Source of the DNA: Candidatus Acidiferrales bacterium
GTDB taxonomy: Bacteria > Acidobacteriota > Terriglobia > Acidiferrales > UBA7541
Reading direction: 5' to 3'
DNA length: 10,767 bases
NCBI GenBank assembly: GCA_030044295.1
Contig: JASHWB010000409.1
Span: 1 to 10,767, forward strand
The notes under the pieces are model-generated. The model ran no database searches. It saw only the letters and a list, made by a program, of their open reading frames with translations, and was not told the DNA's origin. A program made the translations under genes and the position numbers. Shown here piece after piece: positions 1-7,144 of the stretch (its first letter is position 1; every line of letters starts with the position of its first letter).

Positions 1-366
1 CGCGTGTTTCAGGAGGCGGCGAAGGAATTTGGGATTCCGATGCTGTCGTCATTCAGCTTGCCGTCGTGTTATTGGGAGCGGGCGTTCATCTATATTTTTG
101 GATTTCCAATCATGCATGACGTGGACACAAACCGCAGGAACCGCGCGGCGTTCAAAAAAATGGTGCAGAGGGCCGCGGAGAACGGCTGGGGTGAATACCG
201 CACCGCGCCGGCGTTTCAGGATACGATCATGAACACATACGCGTACAACAACCATTCGCTGCTGCGGTTGCACGAAACGCTCAAAGACGCCGTCGATCCG
301 AACGGGATTCTTTCCGCGGGCCGCTACGGAATTTGGCCCAAGCATCTGCGGGAGGCGAAGGCATGA
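1..366 (+). CDS. 4-cresol dehydrogenase / vanillyl-alcohol oxidase family flavoprotein, C-terminal part
   Basis: The reading frame is open from base 1, so the gene starts upstream; the GTG at 4-6 is internal. About 121 codons of the C-terminal substrate domain are visible. The block around residues 63-67 (G-E-Y-R-T) matches the VAO family segment whose Tyr-Arg pair (Tyr503/Arg504 in vanillyl-alcohol oxidase) binds the phenolate oxygen. It is followed by a Y-N-N-H-S-L-L-R stretch, then D-P-N-G-I and a C-terminal G-x-x-G-I-W-P, all typical of this family. These enzymes oxidise 4-alkylphenols through a quinone methide using covalently bound FAD; the FAD-binding domain and the flavin-linked residue lie outside the window. 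The stop overlaps the start of a cytochrome c gene (ATGA), which points to the two-subunit flavocytochrome type (4-cresol or eugenol hydroxylase) that passes electrons to haem, rather than to an oxygen-using oxidase. The exact substrate cannot be told from this fragment. Confidence 0.88.
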   Translation, partial: RVFQEAAKEFGIPMLSSFSLPSCYWERAFIYIFGFPIMHDVDTNRRNRAAFKKMVQRAAENGWGEYRTAPAFQDTIMNTYAYNNHSLLRLHETLKDAVDPNGILSAGRYGIWPKHLREAKA

Positions 367-776
367 GACATGCACTGCTATCGATTGCCCTAGTGAGTGC
401 CGCAGCGGTCGCGATTGCCGGGGCGCGTCCGGGCGCTGCGCAGCAGGAAGGGCCGACTCCAAAATCGACGTGGACGACGCAGACGCCGAAATCACAGGGC
501 GAGCCGCGTGGGTACGTCCAATACCAGGATTACTGCGCGGTGTGCCACGGCGCGGGCGTAGGAAAGCCGGGAACTCTGGCGCTGCAGCAAAAGTACAAAG
601 GCGCAGAGCCGGCTCTGCTTGAGGACCGCACGGATTTGACCCCGCAGCTGATCAAAACGTACGTGCGCAATGGAATCTCCGTGATGCCGTTTTTTCGCAA
701 GACGGAAATCAGCGATGCGGATTTGGACGCGATTGCGGCGTACCTCACAAGAAACAACAAGCGCGCGGCGAAGTGA
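363..776 (+). CDS. Small c-type cytochrome subunit of a 4-cresol dehydrogenase-like flavocytochrome
   Basis: The product has 137 residues. The ATG at 363 overlaps the flavoprotein stop as ATGA and has a strong ribosome site, GGAGG at 351-355, 7 nt upstream; an in-frame start at 333 lies inside the flavoprotein gene and has no such support. Residues 1-26 form a Sec signal peptide (R-H, hydrophobic A/V/L core, A-A before Q-Q), so the protein is periplasmic. The single haem site C-A-V-C-H is at 58-62 and the probable axial Met is M108 in V-M-P-F-F. The E-D-R-T-D-L-T-P stretch before it and the closing S-D-A-D-L-D-A-I-A-A-Y-L-T helix resemble the PchC-type subunit. Its role is to take electrons from reduced FAD of the upstream subunit and hand them to a periplasmic acceptor. 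An N-terminal T/P/Q-rich linker (27-50) precedes the haem domain. Assignment as the partner subunit rests on the coupling and the similarity. Confidence 0.9.
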   Translation: MRHALLSIALVSAAAVAIAGARPGAAQQEGPTPKSTWTTQTPKSQGEPRGYVQYQDYCAVCHGAGVGKPGTLALQQKYKGAEPALLEDRTDLTPQLIKTYVRNGISVMPFFRKTEISDADLDAIAAYLTRNNKRAAK

Positions 777-824
777 CGATTGCGGGTCCCTTCCCACATC
801 GAGCCGGGAAAGCCGATAAAGCAG

Positions 825-882
825 ATCCCTCACCGCCGGTCCCGACAAAAGTCGTCGAGACCGGGTTCGGGATGACATCCCG
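825..882. repeat. Compound intergenic hairpin, REP-like
   Basis: Nested inverted repeats: ATCCC (825-829) with GGGAT (869-873), CCGGTC (836-841) with GACCGG (859-864), and CGAC (843-846) with GTCG (851-854) around an AAAA loop. A second arm pairing, CGGGAT (868-873) with ATCCCG (877-882), is followed by TTTT (883-886), so this end could also act as a weak terminator for the flavocytochrome operon. The style resembles dispersed intergenic hairpins I associate with acidobacterial genomes, but only one copy is seen here. The rest of the 239-bp gap (777-1015) holds only a -10-like box. Confidence 0.5.
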
Positions 883-944
883 TTTTCAAGTTGCGACTGA
901 GTGGAAGGAGCGGCCCGGTGCCGTAGGCGTGAATCGCGTCACGC

Positions 945-950
945 TATAAT
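945..950 (+). promoter_or_regulatory. Possible -10 box for waaA-lpxK
   Basis: A perfect TATAAT lies about 65 bp before the waaA ATG. No good -35 hexamer is found 16-19 bp upstream, so this is a -10-only call; a transcript would start near 957 with a leader of roughly 60 nt. Confidence 0.4.
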
Positions 951-1015
951 GATGGCCGCCGGCCCGGCGGGGCTGTGACAGCCACGCGTTGCGGCGCTGC
1001 GCCGGGCGACTTCTG

Positions 1016-2470
1016 ATGTACTTTTTCTACCGAATATTAACGGCCGTGGGGATGCTGGCGCTTGCGCCGTATTACGCGCTGCGTGGATGGCGGCGCGGCG
1101 AGCCGTCGCGCACGCTGCGCGAGCGGTTCGGGCAGCTCGATCCGGAGATTGCGAGACGGGCGGCGGCTTGCGCGCAACGAATGTCTGCAAGCGGCGAGTA
1201 CAGGCCGGGAGCGATCTGGATTCACGCGGTTTCCGTGGGAGAAGTGCTGGCGGCGGCACCGCTGGTGATTGCGCTGAAGAAGCGATTTCCGGCGCGATGC
1301 GTGTTCGTTTCGACGACGACGGAAACGGGGCAGCAGCTGGCGCGCGAGCGGCTGACGCAGGCGGATGGCGTCTTTTATTTCCCGTTGGACTGGGTGGTGG
1401 CGGTGCGGCGCGTGGTGCGGACGATGCGTCCGGCCATGGTGATCGTGATGGAGACGGAAATCTGGCCGAATTTTTTGCGCGAGGCGCGGCGAGCCGGGGT
1501 GCCCGTACTTTTCGCCAACGCGCGGATCTCCACGGAATCGTTTGCGCGGTTCAAGCGCTGGGAATGGCTGGTGGGACCGCTTTTTGCGCGGACGATGCGC
1601 GACGCGGAGTGGTTTTTGGCGCAGACGCCGGAAGATGCCAGGCGGCTCGTCGAGATGGGCGCCGACGAAGATGACGTTGAGGTGACGGGAAATCTAAAGT
1701 ACGACGCGGAGCCACCGCGGGCGGGGAAATTCTGCGAATGGCTTGCGGCGGAAATTCAGAGGCAGGAGCGCTGGCCAGTGGTGGTGGCTGGAAGCGTGGT
1801 GGCGGAAGAGGAGCAGGCCGTGCTGGCGGCGTACGATATCGTGCAGCGGCGATGGCGCCACTCGCTGCTGATTTTGGCGCCGCGAAAGCCAGACCGGTTC
1901 GACACGGCCGCCGCGATCGCGGAGGCCAGCGGCTGGAATGTGGTGCGTCGGAGCCGACTGGATCTTGCGCTGAAACTGGCGGCGAATCTAGACGAGAGCG
2001 CGGAAGTGTTGGTGCTCGACTCGATTGGAGAACTGGCGGCGCTGTACGGGCTTGCGGATGCGGCGTTCGTGGGCGGATCACTGGTACCGAGCGGCGGGCA
2101 CAACATTCTGGAGCCGGCGTGGTATGGACGACCGCCGGTCTTCGGCCCGTCGATGGAGAACTTTCGCGAAATGGCGGCGCAGTTTTTGTCGGCACAGGCG
2201 GGAATACAAGTGAACAGCGGCGAGCACCTGGGACGGGTTTGGAGTCAGCTTATTGAGAACGAAGCGCTGCGCAAGAAGACCGGAGACGTGGCGCGCGCGC
2301 TGGCGGAACGGAATCGAGGAGCGACGGCGCGGGTGATCGAGCGGATTGCCTCGAGGCTCGAAGGCGAGGAGCAAACCGCCGCACTGCCGGAGGCGAACGC
2401 GCCACGACCCGATTCTGTGACTCCAGTAGACTCCGTACCGATGCGTAAGGGAGAGCGGAGCAGCCGTTGA
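1016..2470 (+). CDS. waaA: 3-deoxy-D-manno-octulosonic acid (Kdo) transferase
   Basis: The 484-residue product adds Kdo from CMP-Kdo to lipid IVA at the inner membrane (family GT30). Residues 1-22 are a hydrophobic membrane anchor starting M-Y-F-F-Y-R, the usual opening of this family, which is why the ATG at 1016 is preferred to the in-frame TTG at 989. Family blocks follow in order: I-W-I-H-A-V-S-V-G-E-V near 67-77, carrying the catalytic-base Glu (E76); E-T-E-I-W-P-N near 145; N-A-R-I-S near 167; K-Y-D near 227; A-P-R-K-P near 287; G-G-S-L-V-P-S-G-G-H-N near 352-362; and F-G-P-S-M-E-N-F near 375. The block usually reading G-S-T-x-x-G-E-E is A-G-S-V-V-A-E-E-E here. The last ~35 residues are a hydrophilic extension beyond the transferase fold. 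Whether one or more Kdo residues are added cannot be told. No clear Shine-Dalgarno precedes the start. It overlaps lpxK by 4 bp. Confidence 0.95.
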   Translation: MYFFYRILTAVGMLALAPYYALRGWRRGEPSRTLRERFGQLDPEIARRAAACAQRMSASGEYRPGAIWIHAVSVGEVLAAAPLVIALKKRFPARCVFVSTTTETGQQLARERLTQADGVFYFPLDWVVAVRRVVRTMRPAMVIVMETEIWPNFLREARRAGVPVLFANARISTESFARFKRWEWLVGPLFARTMRDAEWFLAQTPEDARRLVEMGADEDDVEVTGNLKYDAEPPRAGKFCEWLAAEIQRQERWPVVVAGSVVAEEEQAVLAAYDIVQRRWRHSLLILAPRKPDRFDTAAAIAEASGWNVVRRSRLDLALKLAANLDESAEVLVLDSIGELAALYGLADAAFVGGSLVPSGGHNILEPAWYGRPPVFGPSMENFREMAAQFLSAQAGIQVNSGEHLGRVWSQLIENEALRKKTGDVARALAERNRGATARVIERIASRLEGEEQTAALPEANAPRPDSVTPVDSVPMRKGERSSR

Positions 2471-3531
2471 ATCCGGAAACAATTCCGGGGTGGGCGCTGT
2501 GGCCGCTGACGATTCCATACGGCGCAGTGACGCGACTGCGCAGCGGTTTGTATAGCGCCGGCATTCTGCGGCCGAAACGGCTAGACGGAGTGGTGATCAG
2601 CGTCGGGAATCTGACCGTGGGTGGGACCGGTAAGACGCCAATGGCACTGTGGATTGCAGAGCGGTTAGCGTCAGAAGGAAAGCGCGCGGCTATTTTGACG
2701 CGAGGTTATAAGGGCGGTTCCGGTGGCGCGGACACAAGCGATGAGGCCCAGTTGATGCGTGCTCGGCTGGGCGGTCGGGTTGAGGTTGGGGTGGGCGCAG
2801 ACCGATTCACAAGCGGCCGCGAGCTCGAAAAACAGGGCGTCGGATGGTTCGTGCTGGACGATGGATTTCAGCACATGCAACTGGCGCGCGATGTGGACAT
2901 CGTGTTGATCGATGCGACGAACCCGTTTGGCGGGCAACTGCTGCCGGCAGGAAGGCGGCGTGAGCCGCGCTCGGCACTGGGACGCGCGGACGTGATCACG
3001 ATCATGCGCAGCAGCCGCGCGCTGGCGGTGGAGACGGCAATCCGCCGCGATTCGAACGCGCCGGTTTTTTATGCACGTCCGGAATTGGCTTCGATTCGCA
3101 AGCTGGCTGCGGACGGACCGCGCGCGGCAGCCGGAAATGCCGATGTGCAGGCAATTCGAGAGCGCAAGCTATTCGCGTTCTGCGGCATCGGCAATCCCGC
3201 GGCATTTTGGGCGGATTTGAAGCGCTGGAATTTGAATATCACCGGACGGAAGTTCTATCGCGATCATCACCGGTACACTCAGAGTGACTTCGATGGACTT
3301 GCCCGAGAAGCGGGGGCCGCGGGCGCGAATGCGTTGGTATGCACGGAGAAGGACGCATTCAATTTGGCAGGCGTACGGACGGATGAGACGGAGGTTTATT
3401 ACTGCGTGATTTCGCTGTGCGTCGATCGCGAAGAGGAGTTCTGGCGCAGCGTGATGAACGTGTTGGAAGGGCGAAAAGCGGCGCCAAGGGGTGATGAACC
3501 CCGGACGCGCAGCGCGATTCAGGGTTGCTGA
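2467..3531 (+). CDS. lpxK: Tetraacyldisaccharide 4'-kinase
   Basis: The 354-residue product phosphorylates the 4' position of the tetraacyl-disaccharide-1-phosphate with ATP to give lipid IVA, on the cytoplasmic face of the inner membrane. Residues 10-32 are the hydrophobic N-terminal segment. The Walker A loop G-G-T-G-K-T is at 52-57, directly after V-G-N-L-T-V. D-D-G-F-Q-H at 131-136 is the family signature with catalytic acidic residues; F-C-G-I-G-N-P (238-244), D-H-H-R-Y (266-270) and C-T-E-K-D (292-296) complete the pattern. The start is TTG, overlapping the waaA stop as TTGA; GGAG at 2457-2460, 6 nt upstream, supports it and the N-terminal match leaves no better choice. Coupling to waaA places the kinase and the Kdo transferase, consecutive pathway steps, under one transcript. 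The last ~15 residues look unstructured. Confidence 0.95.
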   Translation: MNPETIPGWALWPLTIPYGAVTRLRSGLYSAGILRPKRLDGVVISVGNLTVGGTGKTPMALWIAERLASEGKRAAILTRGYKGGSGGADTSDEAQLMRARLGGRVEVGVGADRFTSGRELEKQGVGWFVLDDGFQHMQLARDVDIVLIDATNPFGGQLLPAGRRREPRSALGRADVITIMRSSRALAVETAIRRDSNAPVFYARPELASIRKLAADGPRAAAGNADVQAIRERKLFAFCGIGNPAAFWADLKRWNLNITGRKFYRDHHRYTQSDFDGLAREAGAAGANALVCTEKDAFNLAGVRTDETEVYYCVISLCVDREEEFWRSVMNVLEGRKAAPRGDEPRTRSAIQGC

Positions 3532-3570
3532 CGAAAGACACGAAAAAGGAAGTTGGGGATTTCGAATTTA

Positions 3571-3587
3571 GATCGCTTGCCGCGATC
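3571..3587. other. Perfect inverted repeat upstream of the kinase promoter
   Basis: GATCGC, a 5-nt loop TTGCC, then GCGATC. It lies between lpxK and the -35 box of the kinase gene, about 28 bp before that box. No T-run follows on either strand, so it is a poor terminator; it could be a regulator site, but nothing else supports this. Confidence 0.3.
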
Positions 3588-3614
3588 AAGAACCAAACTG
3601 ACCCACCGGCGAGA

Positions 3615-3643
3615 TTGACTGCATTGGTGATGCGGACTACGAT
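3615..3643 (+). promoter_or_regulatory. Sigma-70-type promoter of the Ser/Thr kinase gene
   Basis: TTGACT at 3615-3620 and TACGAT at 3638-3643 are separated by exactly 17 bp. Transcription would start about 6-9 bp after the -10 box, at 3649-3652, which is at or next to the GTG start codon at 3652. Confidence 0.7.
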
Positions 3644-3651
3644 AAGCTCCC

Positions 3652-6207
3652 GTGCCCATTTCTGATCCTCTCTTAGGCCATACCATCCGGCATTACCGCA
3701 TTTTGGAAATGCTCGGTGGCGGCGGGATGGGAGTGGTCTATAAGGCCGAGGACACGCGGCTGGGCCGCTTCGTCGCGCTGAAATTCCTTCCCGATGAGTT
3801 GTCGCGAGATCCCCAGGCCCTGGAACGCTTTCGACGCGAAGCGAAGGCAGCTTCCGCGCTGAACCATCCGAACATCTGCACGATTCACGATATCGGCGAA
3901 GAGAACGGACGCGCGTTTATCGCCATGGAGTTGCTCGAAGGGCAAACGCTGAAGCATCTGATTCACGGCGCGCCGCTCGATCTCGAAGAGCTGCTCGATA
4001 TCAGCGTGCAGACGGCCGACGCGCTGGATGCCGCTCACGCGCGAGGGATCGTGCACCGGGATATCAAACCGGCCAACATTTTCGTAACACAGCGGGGCCA
4101 CGCGAAGATTCTCGATTTCGGTTTGGCGAAAGTGATGGTGCAGCCGAACGCTGCCGCACCCTCAAGAGGCACGGCGGAGGGTTCCACGGTAAGCACGGAA
4201 GTTCCGGAGGCGCAACTGACCAGTCCTGGCTCGGCGCTGGGCACTGTGGCCTATATGTCGCCGGAACAGGCGCGCGGGAAGGAACTGGACGCCCGCACGG
4301 ACCTTTTCTCATTCGGCGTGGTGCTCTACGAAATGGCGACCGGGGCGCTGCCGTTTCGCGGAGATACCTCGGCGGTAATTTTCGACGCCATCCTGAATCG
4401 TGCGCCGGTGGCTCTTGTACGCTTAAATCCCGAGCTGCCGCCGAAACTCGAAGAGATCATCAACAAGGCGCTGGAAAAGAATCGCGATTTGCGCTATCAG
4501 CACGCCTCCGATATTCGCACGGACCTGAAACGGCTCCAGCGCGATACCGGCTCGGGGCGCTCGGCGGCACAGGAACGCGGCGCCCTAAGCGAAGTGAACG
4601 ACCTCTCTTCCATGACTGTCGTCGCCGAACGGAAGAGCGATTCCCCGGAAACAGACCCGGGGCGCACACTGCGCGCTTCGTCCCGGCTTGCGTCTGGAAC
4701 TCAGAGCGACACCGCTGTCAAAACCGACAGCGTGATTTTGAAGAAGCGATCGCTCGTTTGGGCGGGGATTGGCGCTGTGGTGATCGTGCTCGCCGCGGGC
4801 GGATGGTTCAGCAGGCGCTATTTTCTGCCGGCACCCGCAAATACGATTCGGTCAATCATCGTGCTGCCGTTCACCGGAGCAGGCGGCAAGTCTGACGCCA
4901 ATTTTCTCGAAGACGGCATCAGCATGGGCGTAACGGACGCGCTTTCGCAGTTGCCGGGACTGCGCGTGATGGCCAGCAGCGCGGCGATGCGTTACGCGGG
5001 CAAGAATCCCGACCCTGAGGCGGTTGGCAAAGACCTGAACGTGGATGCGGTGTTGCAGGGCAACATCGAGCAGCAGGGCGACACCGTCTCGATCGACGCG
5101 GAGCTGGTGAAGACGGCGGACGACACACAGGTTTGGGGCCAGCAATACACGGAAAAGATGGCGAACGTAGCGATGCTCCAGCAGAACATCGCCCATGACA
5201 TTTCCGACGAGTTGCGCGTGAAGCTCTCTCCGTCCGAGCAGCAGCAGATGTCAAAAGCCCCGGCGGAAAATCCCGACGCGTATCGCCTGTACCTTTTGGC
5301 CCGTCACGAATTCGATCAAGGGGACCTCAAGAACGCGGCCGACGATTATCAGCAGGCGATTGATAAAGACCCGGCATATGCGGCAGCCTACGCGGGGCTC
5401 GGCGAGCTGCAGGTCCTCAGCACGGATAACAACCCTTCCGCCCAAAAAACGGCTTTTTCCAAGGCACAGGCAACCATATCGCGGGCTTTGACTCTGGATG
5501 ACCGCTCTGCCGAAGCCCACCTGGCTCAAGCCGTTCTTGAGCTAAATGAATGGAACTTTAGCGCGGCAGACGCGGAGTTTCATCGCGCTTTGCTATTGGA
5601 CCCGAATTTCTTGCAAGCGTACGGGGGATATGGCGTCTATCTGGAGGTCACCGGCCGGTTCAGCGAAGCGGAGAAAGAGTTTCGCCAAAGTTTGGCGCTG
5701 GACCCTCTCTACATGGCGGGAAACGACTGGCTTGGCAGGGCGTATGCCAACCAGCACGAGTGCGGGCAGGCGATCGCCCAGGCAACGAGGACACTCGAAA
5801 TCGATACGAACTCAGGTGCAGCATATGGCATTTTGTCTGGTTGCTACGACGCCGAAGGAAAATACGATCTGGCCGCGGATGCACTGGAAAAGCAGGCGAT
5901 GGCGGGCGGCCTATCCGAAGCCGCGGCGCAGATCAAGAAGGCTTACGCTGTGGGAGGAATGAAAGCCGTGTACCGAAATCTCATCGCGCAACAAAACGAT
6001 CCCGCAAAGCCCACATATGCCCCGGCTTACGTCGCCGAGGATTACGCTCTGCTCGGCGATAAGAACGATGCGTTTTCGTGGCTGGAAAAAGCCTATCAGC
6101 TGCACGACGCTAATCTCGTAGGGCTCAAGACGCACTCGGCTTTCGATAGCTTGCGCTCCGACCCGCGCTACGCCGATCTAATCCGCCGCATCGGCTTCCC
6201 GCAGTAA
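3652..6207 (+). CDS. Membrane Ser/Thr protein kinase with TolB-like and TPR domains
   Basis: The product has 851 residues. The kinase domain covers about 15-297: glycine loop L-G-G-G-G-M-G-V-V (21-29), ATP-binding K44, helix-C E63, catalytic H-R-D-I-K-P-A-N (135-142), D-F-G (155-157), and S-P-E (204-206) in place of A-P-E. All catalytic residues are present, so it should be active. The activation segment carries a long Ser/Thr-rich insert (about 163-196), a plausible autophosphorylation stretch. A hydrophilic linker leads to one TM helix (about 367-386). The remainder, probably periplasmic, has a TolB/FlgO-like domain (about 399-525, starting I-I-V-L-P-F) and TPR-like helical repeats (about 541-755). 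The GTG start is forced: an in-frame TAA sits at 3643-3645 and any later start would lose the glycine loop. No Shine-Dalgarno precedes it. Architecture suggests a receptor kinase sensing outside the membrane; ligand and targets are unknown. A CadC-like role is unlikely because no DNA-binding domain is present. Confidence 0.93.
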   Translation: MPISDPLLGHTIRHYRILEMLGGGGMGVVYKAEDTRLGRFVALKFLPDELSRDPQALERFRREAKAASALNHPNICTIHDIGEENGRAFIAMELLEGQTLKHLIHGAPLDLEELLDISVQTADALDAAHARGIVHRDIKPANIFVTQRGHAKILDFGLAKVMVQPNAAAPSRGTAEGSTVSTEVPEAQLTSPGSALGTVAYMSPEQARGKELDARTDLFSFGVVLYEMATGALPFRGDTSAVIFDAILNRAPVALVRLNPELPPKLEEIINKALEKNRDLRYQHASDIRTDLKRLQRDTGSGRSAAQERGALSEVNDLSSMTVVAERKSDSPETDPGRTLRASSRLASGTQSDTAVKTDSVILKKRSLVWAGIGAVVIVLAAGGWFSRRYFLPAPANTIRSIIVLPFTGAGGKSDANFLEDGISMGVTDALSQLPGLRVMASSAAMRYAGKNPDPEAVGKDLNVDAVLQGNIEQQGDTVSIDAELVKTADDTQVWGQQYTEKMANVAMLQQNIAHDISDELRVKLSPSEQQQMSKAPAENPDAYRLYLLARHEFDQGDLKNAADDYQQAIDKDPAYAAAYAGLGELQVLSTDNNPSAQKTAFSKAQATISRALTLDDRSAEAHLAQAVLELNEWNFSAADAEFHRALLLDPNFLQAYGGYGVYLEVTGRFSEAEKEFRQSLALDPLYMAGNDWLGRAYANQHECGQAIAQATRTLEIDTNSGAAYGILSGCYDAEGKYDLAADALEKQAMAGGLSEAAAQIKKAYAVGGMKAVYRNLIAQQNDPAKPTYAPAYVAEDYALLGDKNDAFSWLEKAYQLHDANLVGLKTHSAFDSLRSDPRYADLIRRIGFPQ

Positions 6208-6264
6208 AATCCGGCACTCGTTCACGGGACAGCAGGCAAAGGCGCGCCTCTAATCCGAATCCGG

Positions 6265-6298
6265 TTGACGCCCGCCCGCGTGCTGGCATATCTATGCT
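6265..6298 (+). promoter_or_regulatory. Possible promoter of the cytidylate-kinase-like gene
   Basis: TTGACG at 6265-6270 is followed by overlapping -10-like boxes TATCTA (6289-6294, 18-bp spacer, weak match) and TATGCT (6293-6298, better match but 22-bp spacer). The TTG here is more credible as part of a -35 than as a start codon. Confidence 0.35.
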
Positions 6299-6327
6299 AC
6301 ATTCCTGAATCGAGGAGAGTTGCGGGC

Positions 6328-6975
6328 ATGCGCATCCGCGTTGTTACGGTCGAGCGTGAGTACGGCAGCGGTGGCGCGATCATCGCCCGCCGGTTGGCGG
6401 AGCGCCTCGGTTGGAAGCTATGGGACGAGGAGCTGACCGCCGAAATTGCCCGCGTAGCTCAGGTTGACAAACGCGTTGCGGCCAGCTGCGACGAACGTGT
6501 CGATTCCCTCCTCTACCGGCTATTCAAGGTTTATGCGCGCGGAAGTTACGAGCGCGCTCTCCCTCTTGGCGAGGCTCGCCCGTTCGACACCGACCGCATG
6601 TTCTCGATGCTCGAACGCGTGATCCGCGATGTATCTTCGCGCGGCCCTTGCGTCATCGTGGGCCGGGGTTCCACCTATTTTCTACGCGACCGGCCGGACG
6701 CTTTTCATGCGTTCGTGTACGCCGCCGTGGATGAAAAACTGAGGCGGATCCAAAGCATCGGCAAATCCGAAAAAGAAGCACGTCAATTGATCGATGAAAT
6801 AGACCGCGACCGCGCCGCGTTCATCCGGCATTATTTCAACAGCGATTGGCCGCATCGGCCGCTCTATCATGTGATGCTTAATTCCAAATTGGGCGACGAG
6901 TACGTGATCGAGGCGCTCCTACATCAAATCACTTCGGTCGAGAAATTCGCTCCGCGTGAAGCTGCTCGGGCCTAA
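6328..6975 (+). CDS. Cytidylate kinase-like family P-loop protein
   Basis: The product has 215 residues. The ATG at 6328 is chosen because GAGGAG (6312-6317) lies about 10 nt upstream and the protein then begins M-R-I-R-V-V-T-V-E-R, the first beta-strand of the fold. An in-frame TTG at 6265 would add 21 residues unlike the family and overlaps a likely -35. The nucleotide-binding loop is Y-G-S-G-G-A (12-17), in the E-x-x-x-G-S-G-G style of the cytidylate-kinase-like group rather than a classic G-K-S/T. Further family-like parts are W-D-E-E-L (32-36), V-G-R-G-S (111-115), an Arg-rich lid D-R-D-R-A-A-F-I-R (159-167), and the closing L-N-S-K-L-G-D-E block (184-191). Members resemble Cmk but many have no proven substrate, so CMP phosphorylation is only a possibility. 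It seems to be transcribed alone. Confidence 0.8.
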   Translation: MRIRVVTVEREYGSGGAIIARRLAERLGWKLWDEELTAEIARVAQVDKRVAASCDERVDSLLYRLFKVYARGSYERALPLGEARPFDTDRMFSMLERVIRDVSSRGPCVIVGRGSTYFLRDRPDAFHAFVYAAVDEKLRRIQSIGKSEKEARQLIDEIDRDRAAFIRHYFNSDWPHRPLYHVMLNSKLGDEYVIEALLHQITSVEKFAPREAARA

Positions 6976-7079
6976 TCCGATTTGCTTTGGCGTCGTTACG
7001 CGGCCCGTCTGAATTCTGGGCTGCTTGTGTCGAAATCAAGAAAATTCAATACTGACCTACTCCGCTGCGATTGCTCGCC

Positions 7080-7108
7080 TTGCGGCCCGCTGCATCTTCC
7101 CGTAGTCT
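7080..7108 (+). promoter_or_regulatory. Weak candidate promoter for the Cys-rich protein gene
   Basis: TTGCGG (7080-7085), a 17-bp spacer, and TAGTCT (7103-7108). Spacing is right but both boxes match consensus only partly. It would give a leader of about 30 nt. Confidence 0.3.
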
Positions 7109-7144
7109 GATCGTTACATGCCAGCCTGTTTTTCGGGAGACTCC

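Noticed and set aside
333..362. Longer start for the cytochrome gene
   Set aside because: It lies inside the flavoprotein gene; the ATG at 363 has GGAGG 7 nt upstream and starts a proper signal peptide.
1087..2256. Long Gly/Ala/Arg-rich frames within waaA on both strands
   Set aside because: They are out-of-frame readings of a GC-rich gene whose own frame matches a known family end to end.
6265..6327. TTG start adding 21 residues to the cytidylate-kinase-like protein
   Set aside because: The TTG is part of a likely -35 box; the ATG at 6328 has a ribosome site and begins the family fold.
7005..7024. Possible terminator after the cytidylate-kinase-like gene (GCCC/GGGC arms)
   Set aside because: The stem is only 4 bp with an 11-nt loop and there is no T-run.
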